Source: Sphagnum compactum
Taxonomy: Eukaryota; Bryophyta; Sphagnopsida; Sphagnales
Assembly (NCBI GenBank): GCA_965153455.1
Contig: OZ234494.1
Coordinates: 20,026,001-20,090,000 of the forward strand
Direction: 5' to 3'
Length of the DNA: 64,000 nucleotides
The translations under genes were made by a program, and so were the position numbers. Below, piece by piece: positions 48,527-60,911 of the stretch. Numbering within the stretch: position 1 is the stretch's first letter; every line of letters starts with the position of its first letter. Below the pieces are notes generated by a model. The model was not told where the DNA came from. It was given only the letters and a program-made list of their open reading frames with translations, and searched no databases.

Positions 48527-51500
48527 TTTGGGTGTAAAGAATTCACATTCATCTTTTGACAAATTTTTTTTCTCCGCCACCTCCGCAAATGTGCACCCAG
48601 CCCCAAGTGACTTTGTCACCGATCCATAATCCACAATATTAAATATTAAATTTTTTTCTTTTTCAAAAAACAGTTATGGCACCCATCATATGCAAAAATT
48701 CATGTAATTCTTTCAAAATGTGACAATGTGATTGAAAACATTCAAATACACATGTCACGACTAGTTTTTTTTTTTTTTTTAGTTTGAAAATTTGCACAAA
48801 TGTGAAAAATAAATATGAAAAGGGAATATTTGACCACTTTTTTGTTTTGAGAAAAAAGTCATTAGATTTTTTAAAAGTGAAAATCATGTTGGAACATTTC
48901 CCTATTGATTTTAGTTTCGTAACAATTTTTCAAATGTTTAGATAGGTTCCTAAAACATGCCATCATTTAATGTGAGATCCCTTTTAGCTTTCTCATAACC
49001 AATGTGATCTTAAAAAATGAAAAGTATAAAATCATGACAATTTTTCTATTACAACAACATGATAATGTAAATTAAAAATTTTAATTTTTTTATTTTTCTA
49101 CTAACTATGACCAATTTATCATACGATATCAATCGTTGATATTAAATTAATGGCAAGGCCATTGTGTATAACACAACTTGTTTTGGATATTGTGTTTAGA
49201 TTCATTATAGAGTATAGTAGCTTAAGAAGGGCTTTTGGCCCCTAGGTAATAATAATAGGTCTATTTTTATATGAGGATTTTTGAAAGATGATATTTTGGC
49301 TTGTGTTGAAACTTGAGATTAGTTCCAGAATTATATAATATCTTGAAGGATTTTGGGTTTGTTTTAGAGGATTTTTTGTAGATTATATTTTGACGTGGTG
49401 AAATATTTCGGTTTCCATAATTCTTCTTTTCCTTAATATACTTTTTAATGTAATTGGCAAGGGCACAGTGTGACACACCCCTTGTTTAAATAGTTTTTTT
49501 TTTATTTTTCATAACCTACCTGGTAAGTTTGTGGGCTTCGGGTTTTTTTTCCTTCTTCTTGGTGAATTTCTGCATTTTTAATTATTTTTGAAATTACTGA
49601 AAATTCTTTTAAAATATCTACCTGCAATGCCAAAAATCTCAATGAAACTTTCAAAGCACACTAGCTTCATTATTTAGTGTAGTGCCTAATTGTAAAATAT
49701 TATTATTTTTACTGTAGCAAGCAAATGACAAAATGGTAATTATTATTATTATTATTATTATTAGGCACCTTGTTGTTGCCCAACGAGCCTTGTTACTATG
49801 GTATCTTGAGCTCAAAAAATCCATCAAATATCTTCCTAGTTAGATTTATGCTCATTTTAAGGAATCCTTTGATGCCATTTTTGTGTTGGCCTTTGGACAC
49901 ACTTTTTTTCCAGGTCCAAGACCATGGGTTGTATGGGGAATATTCAACTTGCCACACCAAATAAATTTGGGGATACCTTTGGATTAATTCATAATACATT
50001 TGAAAATAAATAAGAGTGTTATAGGGACATCAACATGGACATTTTATTTGGCAATTTACCAAATCAACCACTTGTGTTCATTAACACTAAACATTTTATT
50101 TAAAGACATTAAAAAATCATCTTGCCATCGGGCAATAGCAAAGTTGTTTGTTGACTTTGCAGAAGGTGCTCTGGCATGTGTATCATGGATTGAGTTAGGT
50201 GGATTCTAATCCTTAACCCCTAGATGCCTTTCAGAGGTCAATTCAAAGTACAATGGGTCACATTGTGGAAATTTTGAATTATTCTCATAAGTGGATTAGC
50301 CATAATAAACGATGTTTGCGTGTGCCCTTTTAAATATAATTGAATCCTTTGCTCATACCACCCCCCTCTCCCACCCCCATTAAGTTAGGTTTCTTGTAGA
50401 ATCTACATCAAGAGTGCATTAGAGTGTTAGGGATAGAAGGAGCTTTTGATACCAGTTGAGAATTAAGAGTTGTCCATTGCACCGCATAGTAAAAGGATAA
50501 TGTGACATTTGACAAGAGAAACAAGAAATGTTAACTTTGAGTTTTATTTTTCTTGAATATCAAATTCTAAATGTGGGGTGTGAGTTGTGAGCTTTGAGAA
50601 TTTGAGTTTTTGCTTTGTTTTGCTTTGTGAACATTGTGTTTCATTAAGTTTTGCATGTGGGTTTGAAGTAAATAACTCATTCTATTTTGTCTAGTCTTTG
50701 TTTTGTCAAACATTATGATTGTTAAGTTTTGTCTAAAGTTTTGTTTTATCAAAACCTTAAAATGAAACTTGTTTTGCCAAGCTACAAATCTTTGAACTCT
50801 TGTGTTTTTTGCTTGTGAAAGAGGTCATGTTTTTGTTATTTTTTAAAGAAGTTTTGTTTTGCCAAAACCCTAAAACAAAATATGAATTGAAACTACAGTC
50901 ATATGAACTTTCATATGTTTCAACTCTTCAAAGTAATCATATGTCTGTTGTGTTCTACTCATGGTGAAGGTAGTCAAATGTTTGTTATGGTCTATTCACA
51001 ATGAAGGTAATTTCATAATTTATGTACATTATGTTTTGTTGCAAGTTCAAACAAAATGAGTGTAAGTAAAACAAATGTTTTGTGTTATATTGGAATCTCA
51101 CATTATGCATACAATCATTATAATTTTGTTGCATTGTTTTCAATCCATTGCTCTTGTGTTTTGTTGCATATTGATGAATTCAAATTGGGATAACGCAGGT
51201 TTTGTGAAAATGACAAAAGAACTGACAAACTTCCTTTTGTTAGTCATTAATTATGATGATCTTTTTGTTAAAGATGGGGTGAGATCTAAAATAACAACCA
51301 AATCAACTAGAGAAGGAAAAAAATTTGAAGAAATTTTAATAGCAAAAGTAAAACACATCAACAAAAATATTTTTTTCAATTAGAAGTAAATAAAAGGTTT
51401 TGCTTTGCTTGGAACATGACAACAAATACATGGATTTTCTTCAAACTCAATGATTTTGATTTCTAAATCACATGTAATATGTCATAATGTCCAACAAAAA

Positions 51501-51599
51501 GTTACTTCTATTAAATAAAAATATACCCATGATGAAAAAAGTATATCGCAAGGACCATGGCACGACAACCATCACTAATCATGATACTTTAAAACACTT
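48527..51599. other. AT-rich intergenic DNA with duplicated segments
   Basis: A segment with GATATTGTGTT, ATTATAGAGTA and CTTTTGGCCCCTAG at 49186-49246 repeats the segment at about 48387-48442. A further phrase AATGGCAAGGCCATTGTG near 49150 recurs as AATTGGCAAGGGCACAGTG near 49452. Part (48800-49010) belongs to the AT-rich repeat family also seen near 59.2-59.45 kb. An ATT microsatellite lies at 49738-49763. No gene is recognised; 51075-51383 plus is an unassigned frame. Confidence 0.45.
49738..49763. repeat. ATT trinucleotide microsatellite
   Basis: A run of eight ATT/TTA units. Confidence 0.95.
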
Positions 51600-52880
51600 G
51601 GAGGTGTTGGCTATTTACCCAAAAAGAAAATGTAATCAATTTAGCACATGATGTTTAATAGCATTGCAAAAGGAATAGAACCACCTACAGCCTCCATTGT
51701 TGATTTCTTCGACAATGGAAAATTTTACAAAAACTTAAACCCTATTCAAAAAGTAATTTTTGAGGAATAACTTTATACATCATTAAAAGGTACCAACCTT
51801 TGAATTCCACCAAAAACATAAGGCTAAGGAGGTTGGTCCTTTGACAATGTGGTCAAATTGTGTTTCCAAACAAACGTCATCTTTCAAATAAAATAATCAC
51901 TAACATGGTCAAGAAAACTATGGAATGTTATGTTCTTCTTACCTTTGCTAAAACTACAACAAGCATTACCACTTTCAACCTTTGGATGCAACCAAGTTGG
52001 TTCAATACCTTTGTTTTGGTTGTCAATTACAACAATAACAAATGGGAACCATGTCATATAATAATAGGCATTTTTTAGGTTCATGAAACTTTAGGGGCTA
52101 CCATGGCTATACAATTGAAGGACTTATTGACTCAATTTAATTTATGTGACAAGGTCATAATGTATGTAAAAGATGAAGGTGCCAATTTGAACACCCTTAT
52201 AACTACAGTAATGAAGATAGTGTCATGCACTCCATTCATGTTATTAATGTCATATTCTATCACATGTTATGGGCATGCAATGCCCAAATGTTGTCAATAT
52301 GTTAATAACAATTTGAAAAAGGTTTCAATCAAAGATATATAATATATTCTTCAATAAATTATTATGTGGACAAAAAATTGGAAAGGGAAAACAAGAGTGG
52401 ACAAGAGCTTTATTGATGATTGTTTACAACAAATTAACACCAAGTACCATTGTCGTTGTTGAGCATGTTACTATTGTTGCACCTAGATTGTGTGTCTTTA
52501 GGTGCTTGGCTTCATTTAAAAAATTTGTGTTTTCAATCCTTTGATTTGGTGGGTAAAACTCAAGAACTAGTTTCAAAACATTGAATTTCTTGCACCTCAA
52601 TTCATGGGGGTTTGAAAATACTAAATTGAAACTAAAAAGATTTTTAATATGGCAAGGGTCATCATTGGTTTGAAACAATGTCAACTTGGCATTGACAACT
52701 TGGAAAATTTTCATTTTGATCATGAAGAATTGGCCAAAAGATTCAACCTTTAAATGTTCAAATGTTTCACAATTCAAATTGATTAAAGAATGTTTGGATG
52801 TTGACAATGGTCTAGTTGAGGAAAATGAAAAAATAATTGTTGATTTTAACTTATTTCAAAAAGATTGAAACAACATTGGT
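51600..52880 (+). pseudogene. hAT-like transposase relic
   Basis: Plus-strand frames at 51860-52078 and 52103-52342 are the same frame interrupted by a TAG at 52076-52078, where other members of the family probably have Glu. Recognisable blocks are TFNLWMQPSWFNTFVLVVN, KWEPCHIIIGIF, VHETLGATMAIQLKDLL, VIMYVKDEGANLNTL and TCYGHAMPKCCQY, which match the central catalytic region of plant hAT-type transposases. After 52342 the frame shifts and only fragments such as KGKQEWTRALL can be followed to about 52450. No terminal repeats were identified, so element limits are unknown. It is dead: an internal stop, frameshifts and no N-terminal zinc finger. The 6963-7172 minus fragment comes from the same family. 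Confidence 0.7.
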
Positions 52881-54071
52881 CACAATAAATAATTCCATGC
52901 TAAAAATGAAGGTAAAGTCTATCCATGTTTTGCTATGTGTTGTGGTAGAAACTTCTTTAGTGATCTGATTTGAAGAATTGATCTAGTTAGTTTTTTTTTT
53001 GTGGGTTTGCCTTACAAGTGGAAAGGTTTCAACATGTGCAAATGGGCATTGTGATGGATTTCACAAAAGTGTATAATGGTTCAATGATAAAATGGTTTAG
53101 TGTTCATAATGAAACAATTTGTTGCCATTCTTTCAGCAATTGACATGTATGTATTGAGATAACATATATCAATATGGTGCCATTTGATGAATATAAGCCC
53201 AATTTGAAAGCATTTCCACTCTACGTTAACTTTGTAATTCAAAGGCATATTAGTTTAAACTAAAGAGATTATAATTTAATTCAACATTGCAAGCTTGCAT
53301 AGGTAATATATTAGTTGTTTACAAATGTTTATTGAGCTCAATGAGGATTTCACCCCACATTAATTGTGATAGAACCTCAATGAAAGACTATGATGAATTT
53401 AAATATAGTTATGCCAATATGCATTCCCATGTTTATGTTTGAAAGGCATTTCATTTATTCAAATGTAATATGCATGCCCAAATGTAAAAATCAAAATTGA
53501 TTTATGTGCATGCCTAGAAGGCTTAATTTTGCAAAAAAACAAAACACAAATTTGAGCCCTCCAAACTTGACATATATATTTTTTAATGCCTTGTCCATAG
53601 GGTACAGATAAAAGCAAATACCTAACCAACATTAGTCTACTCCTCCCCTAGCCATCAATGTTTTCATAAAATATAATTCAAAATTGTGTTGTTTTTTTCT
53701 TTGAAAAAATTAGCAAATAGAAGTTGTGTTAAATGACTCTAAGAAATGGTTTTGATATTTGGTAAATAATATGAAATGCCAATGTTGAAAGTGTAAGTGA
53801 TGATTTGGTTTCAAAACAAATGCCAATTTGGACATCCAATATTAATTATATTATTTGTAAAGATGATGAAATTGTCAAGAGTTGTAGGTGTGTAGTTGGA
53901 GTATGCATTACAAGGTGATCCACATCTTGTGATTGGGAAAATAATACAAATATATAAGCCTTCACATCATTTTCCAATTTTGAATTTTTTAATTAAATTT
54001 TTTGGATATTTTTAAATAGAAAAAAATGTTGAAATTTTGGAAAATTTCACCAAACTTTTGAAACCACAAAT

Positions 54072-54114
<43 letters not shown>

Positions 54115-56200
54115 CTTATTAACATACCACAATGCATGTTATAAAATTGATTATAGGTGAAACAAACATTATACAAATCCATAACTATTTTCACCAAAAT
54201 AAGAAGAAGTTGTCAATTAAATAGTTTTTTTATTTAAATGGGTGCCTTCCACAAAAACATTTTACCTTCACATATGAAGGAGTCACAAATTAATTTATAA
54301 TCTGAACATGACATTTGAAAATATAGGTGTGTTTATTTGATTTATATATAAGTATAGATATTTATAGTTAAATTTCATAAATAAACAAGAGTAACCACCA
54401 TTAACATTTGTCTCATTTATAATTAGGTGGCACAATATTGCCTTACAAATCTAGAGTTTACCTAGAAAATATGAAAACGGTATTTCATTCATGTGATACA
54501 ATATGATTTCTTAACATCTTCACTCCCATTGCTATTACATCGCGTTTAGTTACATTTTCCAATTACCATACTAATTTTGAATTACCAAACATTGAATGCA
54601 AGGTTTTTTTAGTTTTTCAATCTTTTCATATAAAAATTTAGCATTTTCCCCAAAGTATTTAGCAAAATTAGTCAAATTTACACTAGAAAAACACATTTGT
54701 GCAAAACTAAAATTTGTAACATTCACCAATTGCCATACTAATTTTGAAAGGATTTAATTTCACATTTTTTGATGGCCATTTTTTTTAAGAGTGTTTTCTT
54801 TTTCTTTTTTATTTAAAACATTTGACAACCTAGCAATTTTGTAGAATTGTATATTGTCAACTTTTATGGGGTTTTTTTTTAAATAATAAAAATTTCAGAT
54901 TGTTTGTATTGTGCTAGTTGCAAGGTGCATGTATAGTTCATAATGTCGACCACAGGAAACTTTTACAATAATAATGTGTGGTCTCAACCCATGAAAATTT
55001 TCATTGTGGTTTTTTAATTTGCATTGTTTAGCATTTGACAATTTAATTTAATTTTTAGTTTTTTTAGTTTTTTTTTTTTCCTGAGAGTTTCTGTAAATCT
55101 AATAATTGAAAAATAATAATTAGATTTACAGAAAATTGAAACCAGGAAAACACTGATTGTGGGACATTTTTCATAATTCATTATTGGTGTGGTGCCAGGG
55201 TTTTGGTTTTTCAATATTTTGTGGTGTAGCCAAACTGGTGATGATCCACAATAAAAGTTAGCCAAATTTGGCTATAGGCCAAACAGAAAAGAAAAAAAAT
55301 ATCAAGAATCCTTTTATATTTTGGCTACACGCTAGAACCCATTCTAGAAATATGGTGATTGTTGTATAAAAATTCAAAACTTGGCTAATTAAGGAGATTT
55401 TTTTAACAATTTTTTTAATGTGCTGAAATTATTACTTTTAATATCAAAAATTGCAAAAAATAACCCCAAAAAAATACTGATGTTATGTTGGTAGGTATAA
55501 TAATTGACATTCAAATAACATAATTACATAATTACATAGACGGCCTTCCAATAATCACATGCAAATTGTTAATCATTTGAATTAAAAACCTTTTCACACT
55601 TTACATTTGTGAAGGCCTACCCTAATTTTTGGGCCTACATCCTCGATGCTAATCATGTCAATTAAAACCCTTTTTACACTTTACATTTGTGAAGGTCCAA
55701 CCTAATTTTCCGGGCCTACATCCTTGAGGCTACAACCCTCAAATAGGGGTCGGGGACTATCGCATTGGATCCAACTTTTGGAGGTTTTACCTTATTAGAA
55801 CCAGTTTCACATTAGGTGAACCGGTTTCATATTAGGTGAACCGGTTTCTTTGGTGAAAGTGTTTAGACTCTTTTTAGATTGGAATGGATTTTTTTGGTGT
55901 TGTCACTGTGGACACAGTCAGTGGGTAGATGTACAAGATCTTATCTATTGGCAGGGCCAGCGTGTTTGTGATGCCTTGTTTTTTTTCATTATTCTCATTG
56001 AAAATTTCACATCCATATTCTGTTCCACATGCCTTAAACTTCAAAGTTCAACAAATGAATGAAAAATATATTCATTCATTTTCTAAGCCAAAAAAAAAAA
56101 AAGGTCCTCACTTTGATGAGGGTTTTTGTTTCTTTCAATTTTGTCAAGTAGGTGGACTGACTGACCATCATTCATCCACAAAAATACTAGTCTTCTAGAC
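52881..56200. other. AT-rich intergenic DNA
   Basis: An AT dinucleotide microsatellite lies at 54074-54111. A perfect-looking hairpin (TTTCTGTAAATCTAATAATT and its complement) lies at about 55090-55133. About 55190-55400 belongs to the AGCCAAATTTGGCTA repeat family. A tandem GGTGAACCGGTTTC pair lies near 55815-55850, and an imperfect duplication of AATTAAAACC and TTTTTACACTTTACATTTGTG near 55577-55700. No gene is recognised. Confidence 0.45.
54074..54111. repeat. AT dinucleotide microsatellite
   Basis: A perfect AT run of about 38 bp. Confidence 0.95.
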
Positions 56201-56748
56201 CTGATACTTCATACAAGTACATATACCAGGTGTATATACGGTATATAATACCGTATCCAGTATATATACAACTGCAAGTCGGGTCCCGACAATGTGCAAG
56301 TGCAAAAGGCCGCTTCTTGTCGTTAAGTGCAAGAGGGAGATCTGTCTGGGGAATCCAACCGGCCTTTTGCAGCGCCTGTTTTCCTTCTGTTTTTACCTCC
56401 AAAAAAGCGCTGCAAAACGTATCATGATCGTCTGCAGTATTGCCTGACGAGGATAAGAGACTGTCCATATTTAGTCCAATAAGGAAATCGCACTTGGAGG
56501 CATGTATCTCATTTCGCTTCACGCGTGCGTGTTCGTTAACTTTCTCGCTCACCGCACGAATGTCTAAACGTTTCTCCATCTTCGAAACTCTGGACTCCTT
56601 CATTCAGCCCCCTCTTTCTCTCTCTCTTTCTCTGTCTCCAAAAACTGGTTGAGTATTTCTGTCTCCAAAAATTTCAAGTTCGGTTTTGGAGCCGTTTCCA
56701 CTGGTTCTTGTTTCGTTTTGTGCTGTGGTAAGTTACCTGCACGTAGCC
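56201..56748 (+). promoter_or_regulatory. Upstream region and probable leader of the rhodanese-like gene
   Basis: TATA-rich sequence (TATATACGGTATATAATACC, near 56230) gives way to less AT-rich DNA and a CT-rich tract (56605-56640) typical of plant 5' leaders, ending at the ATG at 56749. The exact start site is not determinable. Confidence 0.35.
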
Positions 56749-57855
56749 ATGGTGGCGAATCAGGCAGTGGTGGACACGAAGCAGGGGGATCTCCAGAACG
56801 CCGGCAGCGTGTCGGTTGATATGACAACAAACACGGAGCGGCGGTCCTTCTTGCTGAAGAAGTATAGAGCGCATTACGATGAGTTGTTTCCCGGAGTGCC
56901 CGAAGTTAGTAGCGAGGAACTGATCCAGCTGTTGCTGCAACCGAGCTCTGCTGAGTCTCTTATTGTCGTCGATTGCAGGTCCGAAGCCGAACAGAAGGTA
57001 TAACATATGACTGTAGGATGTTACATGTATATCCTCCAAAACTGTGCTTCATAGTGCGCAAAGTAAATGTGTCCACACATATGTTAGGCTCTACGGATGA
57101 GCATTCCCAATTTTCACCAGAAGATCAGTGAGATTCTACTGCCGCAAGTGATTTCAGATGGCAGCGTATTATGTAGCCACAAATTTTGCGACAACTATAA
57201 TAATAGAGATGCGTGGCAGTTGTTGTTTCTGGCTGCTTTTATACCCGCTTTCTGCAATCTCAGCGGCAAATGATGCAGTTCGGATCGTTATGTGTGGTGT
57301 GATGATCAACAGGTTTCGATGTTCCCGGGTGCCATTTCAACCAAAGAGCTGGAAGCCAACTTCGAAGAGTACAAAGACAAAAATCTAATTGCTTACTGGT
57401 ACCACCCTCACTCACTACACAAACCGATCTATAGTTTTTGCAAACAGTTTTCCGGAAGGGTTCCAGTTGGAAAGCACAACACGAGCATGTTGGCGACTGC
57501 ACAATAAGCATACACGCTTGTTCACAAAACCTTAGCTGATTATCCTTTTGTCTAGTCTCCACAGTTTGATGTGCTAACAAATCTTTGCGCAACCATGCTG
57601 CTGCTGTACTACGTGGATGGATCGTACAGTGCAATCGGGCGTCGTTCAGGAATGTTCACGAAACGGATGTTAGAGGAGCATCCAGGACTAACGATAAGGA
57701 ACCACATCGGCGGCATTCTGGACTGGACTCATGCAGGAGGCGAGTTCATGGATCCGCAAAGCAGAGAGCAAACCAACAAAGTGCATCCGGGTGGCGTTTA
57801 TCACCTCCCGTCCATTGCCATCAAACCTGACCTTCAAGTGGTCTTACCTATATGA
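56749..57855 (+). CDS. Single-domain rhodanese-like protein
   Basis: Exons 56749-56997, 57313-57398 and 57630-57855 (TGA) join through GT-AG introns in frame to give 186 residues. The N-terminal third (KKYRAHYDELFPGVPEVSSE) leads into a rhodanese fold: LIVVDCRSEAEQK, then VSMFPGAISTKELE, NLIAY and the active-site loop CAIGRRSG, whose Cys112 codon is split by intron 2 and restored exactly on splicing, then RNHIGGILDWTHAGGEFMD. The loop has the CxxGxRS pattern of sulfurtransferases, so the catalytic cysteine is present. The LDWTHAGG phrase resembles a group of single-domain rhodaneses in plants, algae and cyanobacteria. Substrate and location are unknown; no obvious transit peptide. The frame can be extended upstream to 56686 only with a TTG start, so I prefer the ATG. 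A further 3' intron is possible but not needed. Confidence 0.86.
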
Positions 57856-60166
57856 TGAAACTGTCTCGGATCATGATGCACCAGCCTCCATTGACGGCAG
57901 ACTCACCCGGATCATCATTCCCTTTGGAAGGTCAGATTTCTTGTATCCATGAACTCTATTGCATTCGTGAAATGGAATCATCATCGTCCTCGTCGTCCTC
58001 GTCATGCGATAACATTCATGATGAAAGAAACTAGAGATCCGCGCGTGCGGACGTGCCTGCATTGTTGTGTGTTTTCCGTGTACTGTTGTTGTAGGGAGTG
58101 TTTTTCTCGGGCCAAAGTGGGTGATGATGTGAACCGAGAAACTGATAGCGGAATAAACAAAGAAACCGTGTTTTCAGCAAGTCAGTAGCTGGCAATACTA
58201 CTCATTAGCTACAGACATCACTTGGACCATCCAGTCTGTCTGTACTTGGACTGAATTATGGCCTAGATTCAATGAACCCCCCTTTGGGCTCTATATAGTA
58301 CATAACCAGGCTATATATACCTTACTTTCTATTTCCTGCAGTTTGTAATGGTGTCTGTGTATAGACAAAGGTTATGATATTAGTTTATTAATGTACTGGC
58401 GGTGTTGAATAGGCTTGTGTGGAAGGTGTGAAGAAAACAAATGTTATGGGTTTGAAATTACTGGATTTGGTGATCTGAAATTTTTTTTCCTTCATTATCT
58501 TGAGTGACACTCAAAATGTTCAACATGTGAGTGACACTCAAAGCATTAAACATGTGATAAGGTTTTGTAGGTTTGTGAGAATTTTAGTGAACCCATGGAA
58601 ATGGTAGACAGGGACCACCATTATTTTCAATGTAATAGGGTTATGTGTAAGTTATGTGTAAGCTTGAAGATTCTTATTTTTATTTAGGGAAAGAGATTGG
58701 TGGATTGGGTTGTCTGAATTTGTTTTCTTCTTGAGGGAAGTAACTATTGACAACTGTTGAAAGATAGGCCTACGTGTTTCCACCAGAGTTTGGGTGGGTC
58801 CGACCTGCCGGTTCCAGTTCCAGTTTGTAAAAATGGTACCAGCAACAGGTCTGATGTTTTGAACCAAAACTGGAATGGGATTCTTTTTAAGAACCGGTCC
58901 CAGAATTTATTTCTACATACCCAGATCGAGTTTTTTTTTCTTCTGCAAAAATCAAATACCCATCCAACACTGCACCAAATACCCATCCATCAATTGAAAG
59001 GGGACCCAACCCTTGGTTGTTATATGGGCGAGTATTTGTTGAAGAACCTAGATATATACCAGCCTGAGCTGTTATTAGGATGGGTATTTGTTCAAAGCTC
59101 ATACCCACCCACTACAAAGTCTTCAAAAACCTACATCCAGACAATTCTTGGAATTGATATTTTTTACAAATCTGGAACCCGCGCTTTTTTGTGGGAAATT
59201 TCACCAAAATGAAAAAACATGCATTAAAAAGGGAATATTCTGTCACAATTTTCCTTTTCCTACATATTTTTTCCAAATTTTTGCGAAAATAATTTGATTT
59301 TTTTTCACCACAATTGGAGTCTGATTTTAGTTCAGTAGTATTATTTTACTAGTTTTTCAAATATTTAGACAAGTTCTAAAATCCTTTCACAATTTACTGC
59401 TAAGTCCCTCTTGAGATGCTAGCCAATGACATCAGAAAATTGAGAAAATTTAAATTAAATAACAAATCACTGCCCTGAACTGATGATTATCTCCAAAACA
59501 AAACAAACCGACCCCACAACAGTTTCTTGTGCCGAATTTCTGCCATTTGGCTCAACAATTTTTTTTAAATAATAATATTATTTCAGATTTCTTTTAAAAA
59601 GTTGTCAAAATCAAAAAATGGAGTTTGATGAGCCCAATTTGAATACTTAAGTTTTGCCAGTTTAAGAATTAAGTAAACAATCTTAAGTTATGTGCACATA
59701 ATATAGTGATCAATTTATTTTTTTCCAATTTGCAAAGTAAGTGGGTTGGCGACCATTCACAAGAGGACTTAGCCAAATTTGGCTAAAGGTTAGAGGACAA
59801 AGTAGAAAACTTTAGTATTCCTCCTATAACTTAGTGACTTGTTGGAAGCTATTCTCTAAATATGGTCAATAATTATTATTTTCCCTCATAATGTGGCAAC
59901 TTGGGCCCATTTTTTTTTATGAAAAAAACCCTTTGTACCTTTGGCACCTTTTTTTTTCTTGCCAAGATGCAAAAATTCTTCAAACAAAAAAGTTGATAGT
60001 GAAATAGAATAGTGTGATTCATATTCATTGGTTGTGGTAACCCTCACAATTCAATTTTTTTTGGTGTTGGACCTTGTGATTTTCCCATCATTCAAGAATT
60101 TTGAAACTTTGGAGACTCCCTATTATAAAAGTATTTGTTCCAAACATGGAAAAATATAACTCCCAA
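57856..60166. other. 3' flank of the rhodanese gene and AT-rich repeats
   Basis: The first 500 bp are the probable 3' UTR. Further right, 58500-58560 carries a short duplicated AGTGACACTCAAA phrase. 58780-59110 has CCCATCCA or GGTTCCAG short repeats. 59200-59450 and 59730-59930 belong to the AT-rich family also present near 48.8 and 55.3 kb. No gene is seen; the 151-codon frame at 58757-59212 is repeat-derived. Confidence 0.45.
58152..58157 (+). terminator. Candidate polyadenylation signal for the rhodanese-like gene
   Basis: AATAAA lies about 297 nt after the stop codon. It is plausible only. Confidence 0.3.
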
Positions 60167-60675
60167 TCATATATATTAATTGCTCTGTCTGTCCGTCTGT
60201 CTGTGACCGCTGGACGCAGAGAAAAGTGACAGGAAAAAGATAAGAGATAAGACCGAGCATCGGTCGACGACCGTAGGATGGAGAGCTTTCGACGAAGAGA
60301 AAAATGTACGCAGCAATAAAAAGCGCATGGGTGCTAAAATCATTGGCAAATCCATCATTGGCAAAAATATAAAAATAAGAACAAAATATCGACGTAGCTG
60401 ACAGAAAGTATGTTCGTCTGTCTGTGACCACTGGACGTAGAGAAAAGTGACGAGAAAAAGATAAGAGACGGGCGAGGGGGGGCCAGCACGGGGCGAGAAA
60501 TTAATTATATATAACAGGGGAACCGGCGGGGGGGGGGGATCAACAGGTTAAAAAATCGGAGTGGAAAATGCGAAGGACGAGGGGGGGTCGACGGGGTAAA
60601 GAATCGGAGTGGGCAATGGGAAGGACTGGGCGGGGGGGAGCTCGACGGGTGCATTATGCACCGGGTTCACACTAG
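60167..60675 (+). mobile_element. Helitron-like element, plus strand (non-autonomous)
   Basis: The right end reads GGTGCATTATGCACC (a perfect hairpin stem around a short loop), GGGTTCACA, then CTAG at 60672-60675 and T, the classical Helitron 3' terminus. It matches the minus-strand terminus at 37297. A TC preceded by A at 60167 is a possible 5' end. Inside, a segment with GTCTGTCTGTGACC, TGGACG.AGAGAAAAGTGAC and AAAAAGATAAGAGA occurs twice (about 60188 and 60411), so the 5' part is duplicated. G-rich tracts follow (60470-60650), quite unlike the AT-rich flanks. No Rep/helicase gene is present. Confidence 0.65.
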
Positions 60676-60911
60676 TATTCTATATAGGTCAGAGGACAAG
60701 AGTGGGCAAAACATTTCTAAAGTCTTGGAGGTCAGCTCTTTGTGCTTGATGGGCATTCCAACCTTCTTGTTGTCATCTTCTCGTAAATCTTTTTATTGTG
60801 TAATGTTTGTAAATATTAACCAATAATTCATTAAAAAACGCACATTTTAAAACATGAGCAATGAATTAAATGCAGCACTAGTTTCAATGTAATTGCAAGT
60901 CAATGCTCAAC
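60676..60911. other. Short intergenic stretch, nothing recognised
   Basis: AT-rich DNA between the Helitron-like element and the inverted repeat. Confidence 0.4.
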
